A stretch of 64,000 bases of DNA from Akkermansia muciniphila (GTDB lineage: Bacteria > Verrucomicrobiota > Verrucomicrobiia > Verrucomicrobiales > Akkermansiaceae). The notes beneath the pieces are model-generated. The model searched no databases and was not told the origin of the DNA. It saw nothing but the letters and a program-made list of their open reading frames with translations. Positions 1-8,942 of the stretch are shown here, piece by piece. Each line of letters begins with the position of its first letter. The stretch's first letter is position 1. The stretch lies in contig NZ_CP156688.1 of the NCBI RefSeq assembly GCF_040616545.1, positions 1,736,001 to 1,800,000 on the forward strand, given 5' to 3'. A program made the position numbers and the translations under genes.

Positions 1-88
1 GCTTGCCGCGGTATTCCGGATGGTCGCGCTGTTCAATGGATGCGTAAAAGGCATCCATATCCACATGGATGATTTTTCTCTGTTTCAT
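1..88 (-). CDS. dinB: DNA polymerase IV, N-terminal fragment (runs off the left edge)
   Basis: The minus strand from 88 downward reads [20 protein letters not shown] and continues RDHPEYRGK, the unmistakable start of Y-family polymerase IV. The first catalytic aspartates lie in the [11 protein letters not shown] motif. Only 29 residues are inside the window; the rest of the roughly 350-residue protein lies beyond the left edge. Pol IV is an error-prone translesion polymerase. An ATG at 101 is out of frame, so 88 is the start. A TATGAT-like -10 sequence lies at 144-149 on the same strand, but no LexA-type box was seen. Confidence 0.9.
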   Translation of the reverse strand, partial: MKQRKIIHVDMDAFYASIEQRDHPEYRGK

Positions 89-860
89 GGGTGCGCTTCA
101 TGATCCCTAGTGAAGGGAAAATCATGAGAAAAGGGGCGCTGCCATCATAATGCAATTTTCCTGCCAAGTCCAGTTGGACGGGGTAAAGAAAGACTTGAAC
201 ATGAAAGAAAGGGAGGTTTCTGGAAAACGCGGCGATTTTGAATGAAACGGTTTGCAGGAAGGTGGTTGAACACCGGAATTTCCAGGGGAAAATGGAGTGC
301 CGCCATGCTGGACGCGAATATAAGGGATATGTTTCTTTTTCCGGCCGCGCCATGTATGAAGGAAATGGGGAGGCGGAAAAACAACTGGCCGTTTCCTCTC
401 TGCACGGAGGAAACGGCCTTGCTGGTGTTGGGGCATGGAAAGGGGGGGGGCAGGATGCCTTTACCTTTTCCATTGATGGCAGTGCGACTTTCGCCACTGT
501 TTAGTGGCGGAGAGAGGCGGGGAACCGGAGGGTAGGGGCCCGGTTCATCCCCATCTCTAACTGTTATAACGTCTGACTGCTGCCATCGTCCGAAAGAAGA
601 GCGATTTTTTCCTAAAGAAAAAACTGCCGGGCCGGAACCAGTGGAGAAATGATCCCCTTATAATAAAAATCTGAGATCAGGGAATGGCAATGCTTCCTCT
701 TTTTGATGAAGTTTGTTCACAAGACGCCAGACTGTTTTACCGGAAGAGGAGTGATGACCGTTTGACGGAGATATGAGGGAACATGAATTTTTTGACCGGA
801 GGAAAAGACATTGGCTTTTCTCCGGAACTATTCGGGACGGGGTGCACAAAGGGTTGCGCG
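89..860. other. Gene-poor stretch between dinB and the MarR-GNAT gene
   Basis: No reading frame here looks like a protein: the open frames are overlapping, low-complexity and rich in Pro, Arg and Ser. The stretch contains one clear hairpin (387-418) and a G-rich run near 440. It serves as the upstream region of dinB and the downstream region of the MarR-GNAT gene. A structured RNA on the minus strand between 420 and 620 cannot be excluded by eye. Confidence 0.5.
387..418 (-). terminator. Hairpin, candidate terminator
   Basis: A perfect 12-bp stem (ggccgtttcctc at 387-398 paired with 407-418) closes an 8-base loop. On the minus strand it is followed by agttgttttt, a weak T-tract, so it best fits a terminator for leftward transcription. 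The nearest leftward gene ends at 861, about 440 bases away. Confidence 0.4.
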
Positions 861-1814
861 TTACCGGAGCGTCAGTTCCATCTGGATATTCACCCGTTCA
901 TAGGATGGGTGGTAAATCTCAACTTCCTTGAACCCCGCCTTTCTGTAGAGCTGGATGGCCGGGCGCAGCAGGGTATTGCTTTCCAGAAAGATTTTTTTGC
1001 AGCCCAGCTCTTTCGCCTTGGCGATGACGGTCCGGCACAGCAGCATGCCGATGCCTTTGCCCTGCGCGTTGGGGCTGACGGCAAGTTTGGCCAGCTCATA
1101 CTGATGAACGGGGTCATCCTTTTTGCACAGGGCGCACACGCCGACCGGCTCCTCCTTATAAAGCGCCACGAAAATGTGGCCGCCCTTGTCCAGAATGTGC
1201 TCCTGCGGGTGGTCCAGCGCGTGATGGTCCGGTTCTTCCATCTGCCAGTGCGCCGTAATCCATTCTTCATTGAGCGTCTTGAAAGCGGCCTGGTAGCGGG
1301 GCTCGTAGGGAACGATGGCGATGTCCCTGCCTTCCCGTTCCTTTTTGGCCTCCTTCACCCGTTCCAGCAGCGTTTTTTCCGCCAGCAGGCCTTCCCATTC
1401 TTCAATCGCGCGCCACAGATCGTTCCGGGTCTGACGGGAAATTTGCTCCACGGCGGCTTCCACGTCGGGATACTGTTCCGCCATGATATCGGACATTTTC
1501 TTTCCTTTGGCGGATAGCATGATGAGGTTTCTCCGCCCGTCCGTTTTGTCCTTTTTTTCTTTTACCAGTCCCCTGGCCCCCATTTCCTTGACGATGTTGC
1601 TGACTGACGGGTGGGAGTGCCCGATTTCCTTTGCCATGGAGGTAATGGTCTTGGCCTCTCCCCGCGACAGGACGAAGAATACGGGAAACCATTTGGGGCG
1701 GATGTCCACACCGTACATCCGGAAGATCTGTGCGGCGTCATTCGTTATTTTGTCCGTCAGCATCCGCAGTCTGCTTCCAATGGCCATTTTGCCTGTCTGG
1801 TTGAAAAAATCCAT
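861..1814 (-). CDS. MarR-family regulator fused to a GNAT acetyltransferase
   Basis: The 317-residue protein has two parts. Residues about 1-150 form a MarR winged helix (EIGHSHPSVSNIVKEMGARG recognition region, then the KTDGRRNL wing). Residues about 165-317 form a GNAT N-acetyltransferase with the acetyl-CoA loop AVSPNAQGKGIG and a C-terminal SYERVNIQMEL strand. MarR-GNAT fusions of this length are a known family, some members of which acetylate small molecules or peptides; the substrate here is unknown. A 22-bp near-palindrome at 1846-1867, just upstream of the start, suggests autoregulation. The gene is divergent from the alkylation-repair genes. Confidence 0.85.
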   Translation of the reverse strand: MDFFNQTGKMAIGSRLRMLTDKITNDAAQIFRMYGVDIRPKWFPVFFVLSRGEAKTITSMAKEIGHSHPSVSNIVKEMGARGLVKEKKDKTDGRRNLIMLSAKGKKMSDIMAEQYPDVEAAVEQISRQTRNDLWRAIEEWEGLLAEKTLLERVKEAKKEREGRDIAIVPYEPRYQAAFKTLNEEWITAHWQMEEPDHHALDHPQEHILDKGGHIFVALYKEEPVGVCALCKKDDPVHQYELAKLAVSPNAQGKGIGMLLCRTVIAKAKELGCKKIFLESNTLLRPAIQLYRKAGFKEVEIYHPSYERVNIQMELTLR

Positions 1815-1845
1815 GTTTCCGGCTTTTGTTGGGTTGTTAAAAATG

Positions 1846-1867
1846 TAACTGATTACGTAATTGGTTA
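1846..1867. promoter_or_regulatory. Near-palindrome, candidate MarR operator
   Basis: The 22 bases have a perfect ATTACGTAAT core and TAAC...GTTA outer arms, with two mismatched positions per arm. This fits the 20-bp-class palindromes bound by MarR dimers. It lies 32 bp upstream of the MarR-GNAT start and overlaps a TATAAT-like sequence (1868-1873), so binding could control both divergent genes. Confidence 0.5.
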
Positions 1868-1980
1868 TATAATTGTTTTCCCGATGTCAAAATAATTTTT
1901 TTGGATGCATGTCCGAAAATGGCGAGAATCATTCCTGAGGTTTGCTATAGTGAGTCTCAAACGTGGAGTTTGCCAAAACC

Positions 1981-3447
1981 ATGAAAGGAAATGAAAAGGC
2001 CTGGTATGCCGCTTTTAAATCCAAGGATGCCCGGTTTGACGGCCATTTCTTCGTGGGGGTTGTATCTACGGGCATTTATTGCCGGCCCATATGCCGGGCA
2101 AAGTTGCCCAGGCCCGGGAATTGCACCTATTACGCCACGGCGGCGGAAGCGGAACGGGCCGGATTCCGGCCTTGCCTGCAATGCCGCCCGGAGCTTGCGC
2201 CCGGGACCGCCCCGGTGGATGCCGCCTCTTCCCTGGCGCGCCGGGCGGCCAATTTCCTGGAGGAGAATTGCGGTGACATGGAAAGCCTGGAAGAGCTTGC
2301 CGCGCACCTGGGCTGTACCGGCCGGCATTTGCGCCGGGCTTTTGCCGCAGAGTTCAATGTTTCCCCCATTCAGTATTTGCAGACTCTCCGCCTTCTGCTG
2401 GCGAAGAATCTCCTGACGAGCACGAGGCTTTCGGTTCTGGACGTTGCCATGAGCGCGGGGTTCGGCAGTTTGCGGCGGTTCAATGAATTGTTCAAAAAAG
2501 AATACAGGCTTTCCCCTGCGGCATTGCGGAAGCTGGGGAAGGGAGAAGAGGAGGAAGGTTCCGGGATAACGCTGACGCTGCCTTACCGTCCTCCCTACCA
2601 GTGGGAGAAATTGCTTGATTTCCTCGCGCTGCGGGCCATTCCCGGTGTGGAGGCGGTAGGCAGCGGCGAATATGGCCGCACCGTGCGCCTTGCAACCGGA
2701 AGGCACAAGGATGTCTATGGCTGGATACGGGTAGGCCACCGTCCCGTGAAAAATGCCCTGGTCGTGGTGATTGCGAGGTCTCTGCTTCCCGTGTTGTCCC
2801 AGGTGCTTGCCAGGGTACGGCATTTGTTTGACTTGTATGGTGACCCGGCCGCAGTGGATGAAACGCTGGCTTCCATGAACAGGCTGTCTCCGGGACTGTA
2901 TGTTCCCGGCACCCGGTTGCCCGGCTGCTTTGATCCTTATGAGCTGGCGGTCCGGACAGTGTTGGGACAGCGGGTTTCCATGAAGGCCGCGAATACCCTG
3001 GCAGGGAGATTGGCGCGGGGCCTTGGCGAGCCTGTGCGGACCGGAATGGAGGGACTGACCCATGTGTTTCCCGCGCCGGGGAGGGTTCTTTCCCTCAAGA
3101 GTCCGGAAAGCGCTGGATTGGGCATCTCCGGAATGACAGAAGCCGGGAGCAGGGCGGTTGTGGAACTGGCCCGCGCGTTTGAAGAAGGAGCGATTGATTT
3201 CAGTTTCCGGGCGGACCCTGAGACAGAAATGAAAAGGCTGATGAAGCTGCCCGGCATTGGAGCGTGGACGGCGCAGTACATTGCCATGCGGGCGCTCGGG
3301 TGGACGGACGCTTTTCCTTCAGCCGATCAAGGCATCGGAAGGGCGCTTGCTCCGCGTACGCAGAAGGAAATTCTTGCCCTGGCTGAAAGCTGGAGGCCGT
3401 GGCGCGGCTATGCCGCCGTCAATTTATGGAATTCATTAAAGAAGTAA
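1981..3447 (+). CDS. Ada-type regulator / AlkA DNA glycosylase fusion
   Basis: This is a 488-residue bifunctional alkylation-repair protein. The N-terminal Ada zinc domain carries the four cysteines as C-x3-C (YCRPIC) and C-x2-C (PCLQC), the methylphosphotriester acceptor site. An AraC-type double helix-turn-helix follows (about residues 90-180). The C-terminal half is an AlkA 3-methyladenine glycosylase with the helix-hairpin-helix LPGIGAWTAQY and catalytic aspartate in FPSADQGI. The methyltransferase half of classical Ada is absent and is supplied by the next gene. A GTG at 1963 is also in frame, but the ATG at 1981 has GGAG 12 bases upstream, so it is preferred. The gene ends 5 bases before ogt, indicating one operon. 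Confidence 0.9.
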   Translation: MKGNEKAWYAAFKSKDARFDGHFFVGVVSTGIYCRPICRAKLPRPGNCTYYATAAEAERAGFRPCLQCRPELAPGTAPVDAASSLARRAANFLEENCGDMESLEELAAHLGCTGRHLRRAFAAEFNVSPIQYLQTLRLLLAKNLLTSTRLSVLDVAMSAGFGSLRRFNELFKKEYRLSPAALRKLGKGEEEEGSGITLTLPYRPPYQWEKLLDFLALRAIPGVEAVGSGEYGRTVRLATGRHKDVYGWIRVGHRPVKNALVVVIARSLLPVLSQVLARVRHLFDLYGDPAAVDETLASMNRLSPGLYVPGTRLPGCFDPYELAVRTVLGQRVSMKAANTLAGRLARGLGEPVRTGMEGLTHVFPAPGRVLSLKSPESAGLGISGMTEAGSRAVVELARAFEEGAIDFSFRADPETEMKRLMKLPGIGAWTAQYIAMRALGWTDAFPSADQGIGRALAPRTQKEILALAESWRPWRGYAAVNLWNSLKK

Positions 3448-3452
3448 GAAAC

Positions 3453-3995
3453 ATGGAATATTATTCGACACATTATTCATCCCCCCTGGGAATGCTTACG
3501 CTGGCCAGCGACGGTGGGAACCTTGCAGGCCTGTGGCTGGAAGGCCAGAAGTATTTTGGCGATACCGTCAGCGGGAACATGGAGGAAAGAGACGGTCTGC
3601 CTGTATTTGCCGCGGCAAAAGACTGGCTGGACAGGTATTTTGCAGGAGGGAAGCCCCGGATAAGTGAATTACCCCTGGCCCCCGTGGGTGGAGAGTTCCG
3701 CCAGGCCGTGTGGAGGATGCTCTGCGAAATTCCCTATGGGGAAGTAACTACTTACGGAGAAATTGCCCGGAAGATAGCCATGCGCGGGAATAAAAAGGGG
3801 ATGTCTGCGCAGGCGGTGGGAGGAGCGGTGGGGCATAATCCCATTTCCATCATCATCCCATGCCACCGGGTGGTGGGCACAGGCGGGAGCCTGACAGGCT
3901 ATGCGGGCGGAATTCCTGCAAAGATCAGGCTTCTGGAACTTGAAGGAGCCGATCTGACCCGTCTTTTCATGCCGAAAAAGGGAACGGCCCTTTAA
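3453..3995 (+). CDS. ogt: Methylated-DNA--protein-cysteine methyltransferase
   Basis: This 180-residue O6-alkylguanine transferase has the acceptor cysteine at C137 in the PCHRV motif, the YGEVTTYGEIA DNA-binding segment and the downstream GYAGG loop. It transfers methyl groups from O6-methylguanine to itself in a suicide reaction. It follows the Ada/AlkA fusion by 5 bases, so the pair covers phosphotriester sensing, N-alkyl base excision and O6 reversal. Earlier in-frame ATGs (3399, 3426) lie inside the preceding gene and would add a tail unlike the family's usual N-terminus. Confidence 0.92.
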   Translation: MEYYSTHYSSPLGMLTLASDGGNLAGLWLEGQKYFGDTVSGNMEERDGLPVFAAAKDWLDRYFAGGKPRISELPLAPVGGEFRQAVWRMLCEIPYGEVTTYGEIARKIAMRGNKKGMSAQAVGGAVGHNPISIIIPCHRVVGTGGSLTGYAGGIPAKIRLLELEGADLTRLFMPKKGTAL

Positions 3996-4076
3996 AGAAA
4001 ACCCTGACGCATTGTTCCTGCATGCGGCAGCGGAATTTCAAACAAGGATTAGTATAACAGGAATAAAAGAATCAGC

Positions 4077-4484
4077 ATGGAGAAGATTGCAGAGCGGCGG
4101 GAAGCCACTGATGACGTCCACAAGAAGGGAAAGCCCGCGAGAGTAGCAGTGCTTTTTGAGGTAACACCCAGGAAGGAGGGCCATGAGGAATATCTCCGTT
4201 TAGCGGGCGCGCTGAAATCCGAGTTGGAGGGAATGCCGGGTTTCATCAGTGCGGAACGTTTTTCAAGCCTGAAGGAGGAGGGCAGGCTGCTCAGCCTTTC
4301 CCTCTGGGAAAATGAAGAGGCTGCCGCCGAATGGCGCAGGCGCATGAATCACAGAGCCTGCCAGAAGAGGGGGCGTGAAGCGCTTTTTGAACAATACAGA
4401 ATACTGGTGGCTTCCGTTCTCCGCGAATATACGGGTGAAGCCGTCTCCAGGCCCCCCGGGATTCCAGCGGGTCAGGAAGCTTGA
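4077..4484 (+). CDS. ABM-domain (antibiotic biosynthesis monooxygenase-like) protein
   Basis: This 135-residue protein has a central ABM ferredoxin-like fold: the strand VAVLFEVTPRKEGHEEYL, then MPGFISAERFSS and LLSLSLWENEEAAAEWR, the usual signature of the family. Members are small dimeric oxygenases or haem-degrading enzymes; the substrate cannot be read from sequence. The N-terminal 20 residues are charged and not part of the fold. The gene sits 80 bases after ogt and may be read through from it. Confidence 0.75.
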   Translation: MEKIAERREATDDVHKKGKPARVAVLFEVTPRKEGHEEYLRLAGALKSELEGMPGFISAERFSSLKEEGRLLSLSLWENEEAAAEWRRRMNHRACQKRGREALFEQYRILVASVLREYTGEAVSRPPGIPAGQEA

Positions 4485-4709
4485 AGGAGCCATGATACCG
4501 CCTCCTTTTGCTCCGGGGAATGAAGCCTGGGGCCTTCCGGCCTGGAAAAGGACGGCTCAATACCCGAGAGCATTGGATTCAGAAAGAAGACCCGGAATGG
4601 GCATATCCGGATTGAAGGAATGCCGCTAGAAGATGTCTCCATGTCTTTTCCTTTCAAGAAAATAAAATCCGCAAGCTGTGATTAACAACGGCTTGCGGTG
4701 TGATGTGGG

Positions 4710-4784
4710 TGGTAGGCCCGGTAGGAATCGAACCTACATCGTCGGTACCGGAAACCGATGTCCTATCCATTGAACGACGAGCCC
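4710..4784 (-). tRNA. tRNA-Arg (anticodon CCG)
   Basis: The minus strand folds into a complete cloverleaf of 75 bases including an encoded CCA. It has a 7-bp acceptor stem (G1-U72 at the end), a D arm GTTC/GGAC, anticodon stem TCGGT/ACCGA with loop TTCCGGT, a T arm GTAGG/CCTAC with loop TTCGATT, and discriminator A. The anticodon CCG reads the arginine codon CGG. Confidence 0.95.
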
Positions 4785-4958
4785 ATGTTCTCAAGGAGAA
4801 CGAAGGAGATAGAATAGAAAAACCGGGCCGGATGCAAGTATTTTTATGCGGGTGACGGGATTGGCGTGATGAAAATGTTCAAGACGAAAGACTAAGGGCA
4901 AAAGGGCGCCGGGATGTTCCGGGGGCCGGGAAGGGAGAGTTTCCCGTGGAGTTTTCCG

Positions 4959-6071
4959 TCAGGAGATTTTGTGATGGAAGGAGAAGATGGCGGCGAATAC
5001 GGATACCGCCGTTACGATGAGAATGGCCCCGAAGAGCGGCCAGAGGTCCAGGAATCCGGCCCCTTCCAGGAAGATGCGCTGGATGAGCTCCAGGCCGTAC
5101 CTCATGGGGTTGAGCAGGGTGAGGTCCTGGAAGATGTCCGGCATGCTGGAGATGGGGGTGGCGAAGCCGGAGAGCATGACCATGGGCACCAGGAGCAGGA
5201 AGGTTCCCACAATGGCCTGCTGGAGGGATTGGGCGAAGGAGGAGATGCACAGCCCGATGGCCGCTGCGGTGATGATGAAGAGCAGAATGGCCGCGGCAAG
5301 CAGCCAGATGGAGCCCTGGAAGGGGATGCGGAACCAGAACATGGCTACCAGCACCACGAAGACGGCCTGCATGGAACCGGTGATGACCGTGGCGATGCCT
5401 TTGCCCAGCAGGATTTCCCCCGGGTTGTACGGGGCTACCAGAAGCTGGTCAAAGGTGCCTTCCTCCCGTTCCCGGGCGATGGAGAGCGCGCCGGATAGGA
5501 TGGAGTTGATCAGGGCGAGGACGGCAATGAGGCCGGGCACGATGAACCAGCGCGTGATGAGGTTGGGGTTGAACCAGGAGCGGGCTTCTATTTCCACCGG
5601 GGTGGCGGCGCCGTTTTTGACGGCCAGGTCCGCGCCGAAGCCGGAGGCGATTTGCTGGGCGTAGCCGAGGGCGATGGCTGCCGTGTTTGCGTTGCGCCCG
5701 TCCGCGATGAGCTGGAGGGAGGCGGGGCGGCCCGTCTGGAGGTTGCGGGAGAAGTCCGGCGGAATGGTGAGCCCTACGACAATGTCCCGGTTGTCGATCA
5801 TGCGGTCGATGTCCTTTTCCGTGGCTGCCGTGGCCTGCCGCCGGAAGATGCCGGTGCCTTCCAGGTCCGCGATGTACTGGGCGGCCGCTTCCCCGCCGTC
5901 CTTGTCCAGCACGGCGTAAGGCACGCGCGTGACGTTCATGGTAGCCGCGTATCCGAAGATGCAGATCTGGATGACGGGCGGGATGATGAGGGCCATGCGG
6001 CTTTTTTTGTCCCGGAGGACGGCCAGCAGTTCCTTTTTGACGAGGGAGGCTATTCTGACGAAGAAGTCCAT
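4959..6071 (-). CDS. ABC-2 type permease subunit (YbhR-like)
   Basis: This 370-residue membrane protein has one N-terminal helix (SRMALIIPPVIQICIFGYAATM), a large periplasmic domain of about 150 residues, then five C-terminal helices from about residue 175. That is the ABC-2 export permease layout, with the conserved segment REREEGTFDQLLVAPYNPGEILLG between helices. It is the last gene of a four-gene operon and starts 4 bases after the preceding permease. With its partner it should form the heterodimeric channel of a YbhGFSR-type efflux system. Confidence 0.88.
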   Translation of the reverse strand: MDFFVRIASLVKKELLAVLRDKKSRMALIIPPVIQICIFGYAATMNVTRVPYAVLDKDGGEAAAQYIADLEGTGIFRRQATAATEKDIDRMIDNRDIVVGLTIPPDFSRNLQTGRPASLQLIADGRNANTAAIALGYAQQIASGFGADLAVKNGAATPVEIEARSWFNPNLITRWFIVPGLIAVLALINSILSGALSIAREREEGTFDQLLVAPYNPGEILLGKGIATVITGSMQAVFVVLVAMFWFRIPFQGSIWLLAAAILLFIITAAAIGLCISSFAQSLQQAIVGTFLLLVPMVMLSGFATPISSMPDIFQDLTLLNPMRYGLELIQRIFLEGAGFLDLWPLFGAILIVTAVSVFAAIFSFHHKIS

Positions 6072-6075
6072 GGCG

Positions 6076-7182
6076 TTATTCTAGGGATTTGGGGGCTTTC
6101 AGGCGGGCGATGCCCATGAGGACGACGGCAAAGACGCCCAGCGTGATGCAGCACGGGATGATGACGGAGGGGATGTCCCCGGCCAGGAAGAGGGTCTGGA
6201 GCAGGGTGACGTAGTAGCGCGCCGGGATCATGTAGGTGAGGGCGCGCACGGCGGGCGGCATGTTCAGGATGTCATACAGGAAGCCGGAGAGCATGAGGGC
6301 CGGCATGAAGGTGCCCATGATGGCGAACTGGCAGGCCAGGAACTGGTTTTTCGTGGCGGTGGAGATGACGAGGCCCAGCCCCAGGGCTACGATCAGGAAG
6401 AGGGCGGAGACCGCCAGCAGCAGGGTGAGGGAGCCGCGGATGGGAATGTCAAAGACGAAGGCGGCGAAGACCATGGAGATGGCCAGGCTGACCATGCCCA
6501 GCAGGAAGTTGGTGGCCGCCTTGGCGGTGAGGATTTCCCCGCTGCCCACGGGGGTGACGAAGAGGCTTTCCAGCGTGCCCCGTTCATATTCCCGCGCCAT
6601 GACCAGGGAGGTGAGGAGCGCCCCGATCATGGTCATGATGGTGACGATGACGCCGGGAACCAGGTAGTAGTGGCTGTCGTTGGCTTCATTGAAGCGGGTG
6701 CGCGTCTGCACGTCCAGCACGGGGGCGGACTGTCTGTCCAGGGAGGCCGCCCAGGAGCCCACAACGGCCTGGAGGTAGTTGCGGATGAGGGTGGCCTGGT
6801 TGGCGTTGACTCCGTTGACGACGATCTGGACTTTCGTGACGCCGCCGTTGAGCGTGTCCGGGGCGTCGCTTTGCAGGGCGATGAAGGCGTCCGCCTGATG
6901 GGTGCGCAGCTTTTCTTCCGCCTCGCGGGAGGAGAAGACGCGGGTGGTCTGGAAGTATTTGGAGAGGGTGAGGCGCGTTTCCAGGTTGGTGGATTCGCTG
7001 GAGGCCGGAACGGCCAGGTACGCGATGCGCACGTTTTTGATGTCCATGCTCATGCCGTAGCCGAAGAGGAGCAGGAGCACGGCGGGGAGAATGACGGCGA
7101 TGCCGATGTTGCCGGGGTCCCTCACCACCTGGTGGAGTTCCTTGACGATGAGGGCGCCGATGCGTTTGAGGGAGGCCGTCAT
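6076..7182 (-). CDS. ABC-2 type permease subunit (YbhS-like)
   Basis: This 368-residue protein has the same architecture as its neighbour: helix 1 (IGIAVILPAVLLLLFGYGMSM), a periplasmic domain, and five C-terminal helices with REYERGTLESLFVTPVGSGEIL in the family position. Its start overlaps the end of the ATPase gene by 4 bases (ATGA), implying translational coupling. The two permeases are related but clearly distinct, as in E. coli ybhS and ybhR. Confidence 0.88.
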   Translation of the reverse strand: MTASLKRIGALIVKELHQVVRDPGNIGIAVILPAVLLLLFGYGMSMDIKNVRIAYLAVPASSESTNLETRLTLSKYFQTTRVFSSREAEEKLRTHQADAFIALQSDAPDTLNGGVTKVQIVVNGVNANQATLIRNYLQAVVGSWAASLDRQSAPVLDVQTRTRFNEANDSHYYLVPGVIVTIMTMIGALLTSLVMAREYERGTLESLFVTPVGSGEILTAKAATNFLLGMVSLAISMVFAAFVFDIPIRGSLTLLLAVSALFLIVALGLGLVISTATKNQFLACQFAIMGTFMPALMLSGFLYDILNMPPAVRALTYMIPARYYVTLLQTLFLAGDIPSVIIPCCITLGVFAVVLMGIARLKAPKSLE

Positions 7183-8942
7183 GATTTTTCCCCTCCCTTC
7201 CGCATGTGTTCCTCCGTGATGGCCAGGAAGGCGTCTTCCAGGGAGGCCGGGGCGCCGTCCTTGCGGGGCGGGGCATAGTTGCGTATTTCATCCGGAGAGC
7301 CTTCCGCCAGCGTGGTTCCGTCCATCATGATGAGCATGTTGTCGCAGAATTCCGCTTCCCCCAGAAAGTGGGTGGTGATGATGATGGTGACGCCTTTTTC
7401 CGCCAGGGAGTTGATGCGCAGCCAGAAGTCGCGCCGGGCCAGGGGGTCCGCGCCTGAGGTGGGTTCGTCCAGGAAGAGGATGTCCGGGGAGTGGAGCAGG
7501 CCGCACGCCATGCTCAGGCGCTGCTTGTAGCCGCCGGGCAGGTGGGCTGCGGGGGCATTCATGTACGGGGTGAGGTGGAATTCTTCTTCCATGGAGCGGA
7601 TGGCGTCCCGCCGTTCCTTTCCGGCCATGCCATAGGCTCCGGCAAAGAATTCCAGGTTCTGCCGCGTGGTGAGCATGCCGTACATGGAGAATTTCTGGGC
7701 CACGTACCCCACTCTTCTCCGCGCGCGGGCGGCGGCGGTTCTCAGGTCCGCTCCGGCCACGTTAAGGGTGCCTCCGGTTGCGGGCAGGAGGCCGCAAAGC
7801 ATGCGGAACGTGGTGCTTTTTCCGGCTCCATTTGGTCCCAGCAGGCCGAATACCTGCCCCCGGCTGACGGAGAAGCTGACGTGGTTGACGGCGGTGAAGC
7901 TGCCGAATTTGCGTACAAGGTCCGTTACCTGGATGATGGTTTCTCCGCCGGTCCCCTGGTCGGGAGGAGGTGTTTCCGCGGGAGCGGGGATGTCCTGCGG
8001 GGTGAGGTCCGTCTGTCCGGCCAGCAGGGTCATGAAGCCGTCGGAAAAATCCGGCTGCCCCGGCTGCGGGTGGTATTCCTCCAGCTTCTGCCGCGTGGGG
8101 TGGTCACGCGGCAGGATGATGCGCACGGTGCCTCCCTGTGGAGTGGCGTTGATGATTCCGGGCAGGGCGGCCAGCCTGCTCTGGAACTGGCGCGCGTGGA
8201 TGCCTTCCGGCGTGCGTACGGTGATGCACATGCCCTCCGCGCGGGCGATGACGTCCGCGGGCGGAGCATCCATCAGCAGGCCCCCCTTGTACATGATGAG
8301 GGTGCGGTTGCAGTAGGCGGATTCATCCATGTAGGAGGTGCTGACCAGCACGCCCACGCCTTCCTCACGGGAGAACTGCCCCAGGATGTTCCAGAGTTCC
8401 CGGCGTGAGAGCGGGTCCACCCCCACGGTGGGTTCATCCAGCAGGATCAGGGGCGGGGAGGAGACCAGGGAACAGCACAGCCCCAGCTTCTGCTTCATGC
8501 CGCCGGAGAGCTTGCCCGCCAGGCGCGTGGTGAAGCGCTCCAGGCTGGTCATGGAGAGCAGGCTGCGGAAGCGTTTTTCCCGGTCCTGACCGGAGACGCC
8601 GTGCATGCGGGCGTAAAGCTCCATGTTTTCCCTCACGGTAAGATCCTCGTAAAGACCGAATTTCTGCGGCATGTACCCGATGGAGGCCTGAATGGCCCGC
8701 GCTTTTTTGACGGAGTCCAGATTGAGTACGGAAATGGAGCCTTCATGCGGCTTCATCAGTCCGGTGATGAGGCGGATGAGGGTGGTTTTTCCCGCGCCGT
8801 CCGGCCCCAGCAGGCCCACGATTTCCCCGGGGGAAAGGCGGAAGGAGACGCCGTCCACCGCCGCAAAGGGAACGCCCGCCGGGTCCGGAAACATTTTACG
8901 GACGTTCCGGCAGTCAATCAGGGGCTGGGAGTCCGCGTTCAT
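7179..8942 (-). CDS. Dual ATP-binding cassette ATPase (YbhF-like)
   Basis: The 587 residues hold two complete nucleotide-binding domains in tandem. The first has Walker A GPDGAGKTT, signature LSGGMKQ and Walker B LILLDEPTVGVDP. The second has GPNGAGKST, a degenerate signature LPGGYKQ and ILFLDEPTSGADP. A linker of about 90 residues rich in Pro and Gln joins them. A tandem ATPase removes the need for a dimer, matching E. coli YbhF. Both ends overlap the neighbouring genes by 4 bases, so all four genes are probably co-translated. Cargo is unknown; E. coli relatives affect drug and cation efflux. Confidence 0.92.
   Translation of the reverse strand: MNADSQPLIDCRNVRKMFPDPAGVPFAAVDGVSFRLSPGEIVGLLGPDGAGKTTLIRLITGLMKPHEGSISVLNLDSVKKARAIQASIGYMPQKFGLYEDLTVRENMELYARMHGVSGQDREKRFRSLLSMTSLERFTTRLAGKLSGGMKQKLGLCCSLVSSPPLILLDEPTVGVDPLSRRELWNILGQFSREEGVGVLVSTSYMDESAYCNRTLIMYKGGLLMDAPPADVIARAEGMCITVRTPEGIHARQFQSRLAALPGIINATPQGGTVRIILPRDHPTRQKLEEYHPQPGQPDFSDGFMTLLAGQTDLTPQDIPAPAETPPPDQGTGGETIIQVTDLVRKFGSFTAVNHVSFSVSRGQVFGLLGPNGAGKSTTFRMLCGLLPATGGTLNVAGADLRTAAARARRRVGYVAQKFSMYGMLTTRQNLEFFAGAYGMAGKERRDAIRSMEEEFHLTPYMNAPAAHLPGGYKQRLSMACGLLHSPDILFLDEPTSGADPLARRDFWLRINSLAEKGVTIIITTHFLGEAEFCDNMLIMMDGTTLAEGSPDEIRNYAPPRKDGAPASLEDAFLAITEEHMRKGGEKS

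Noticed and set aside
33-497. A 154-codon leftward frame over the dinB start
   Set aside because: Overlaps the true dinB start in another frame and is Pro/Ser/Phe-rich without motifs.
420-620. Possible tRNA, tmRNA or SRP-like RNA
   Set aside because: Some stem-forming and GGTTC-like stretches exist, but no cloverleaf, tag sequence or SRP tetraloop helix could be assembled.
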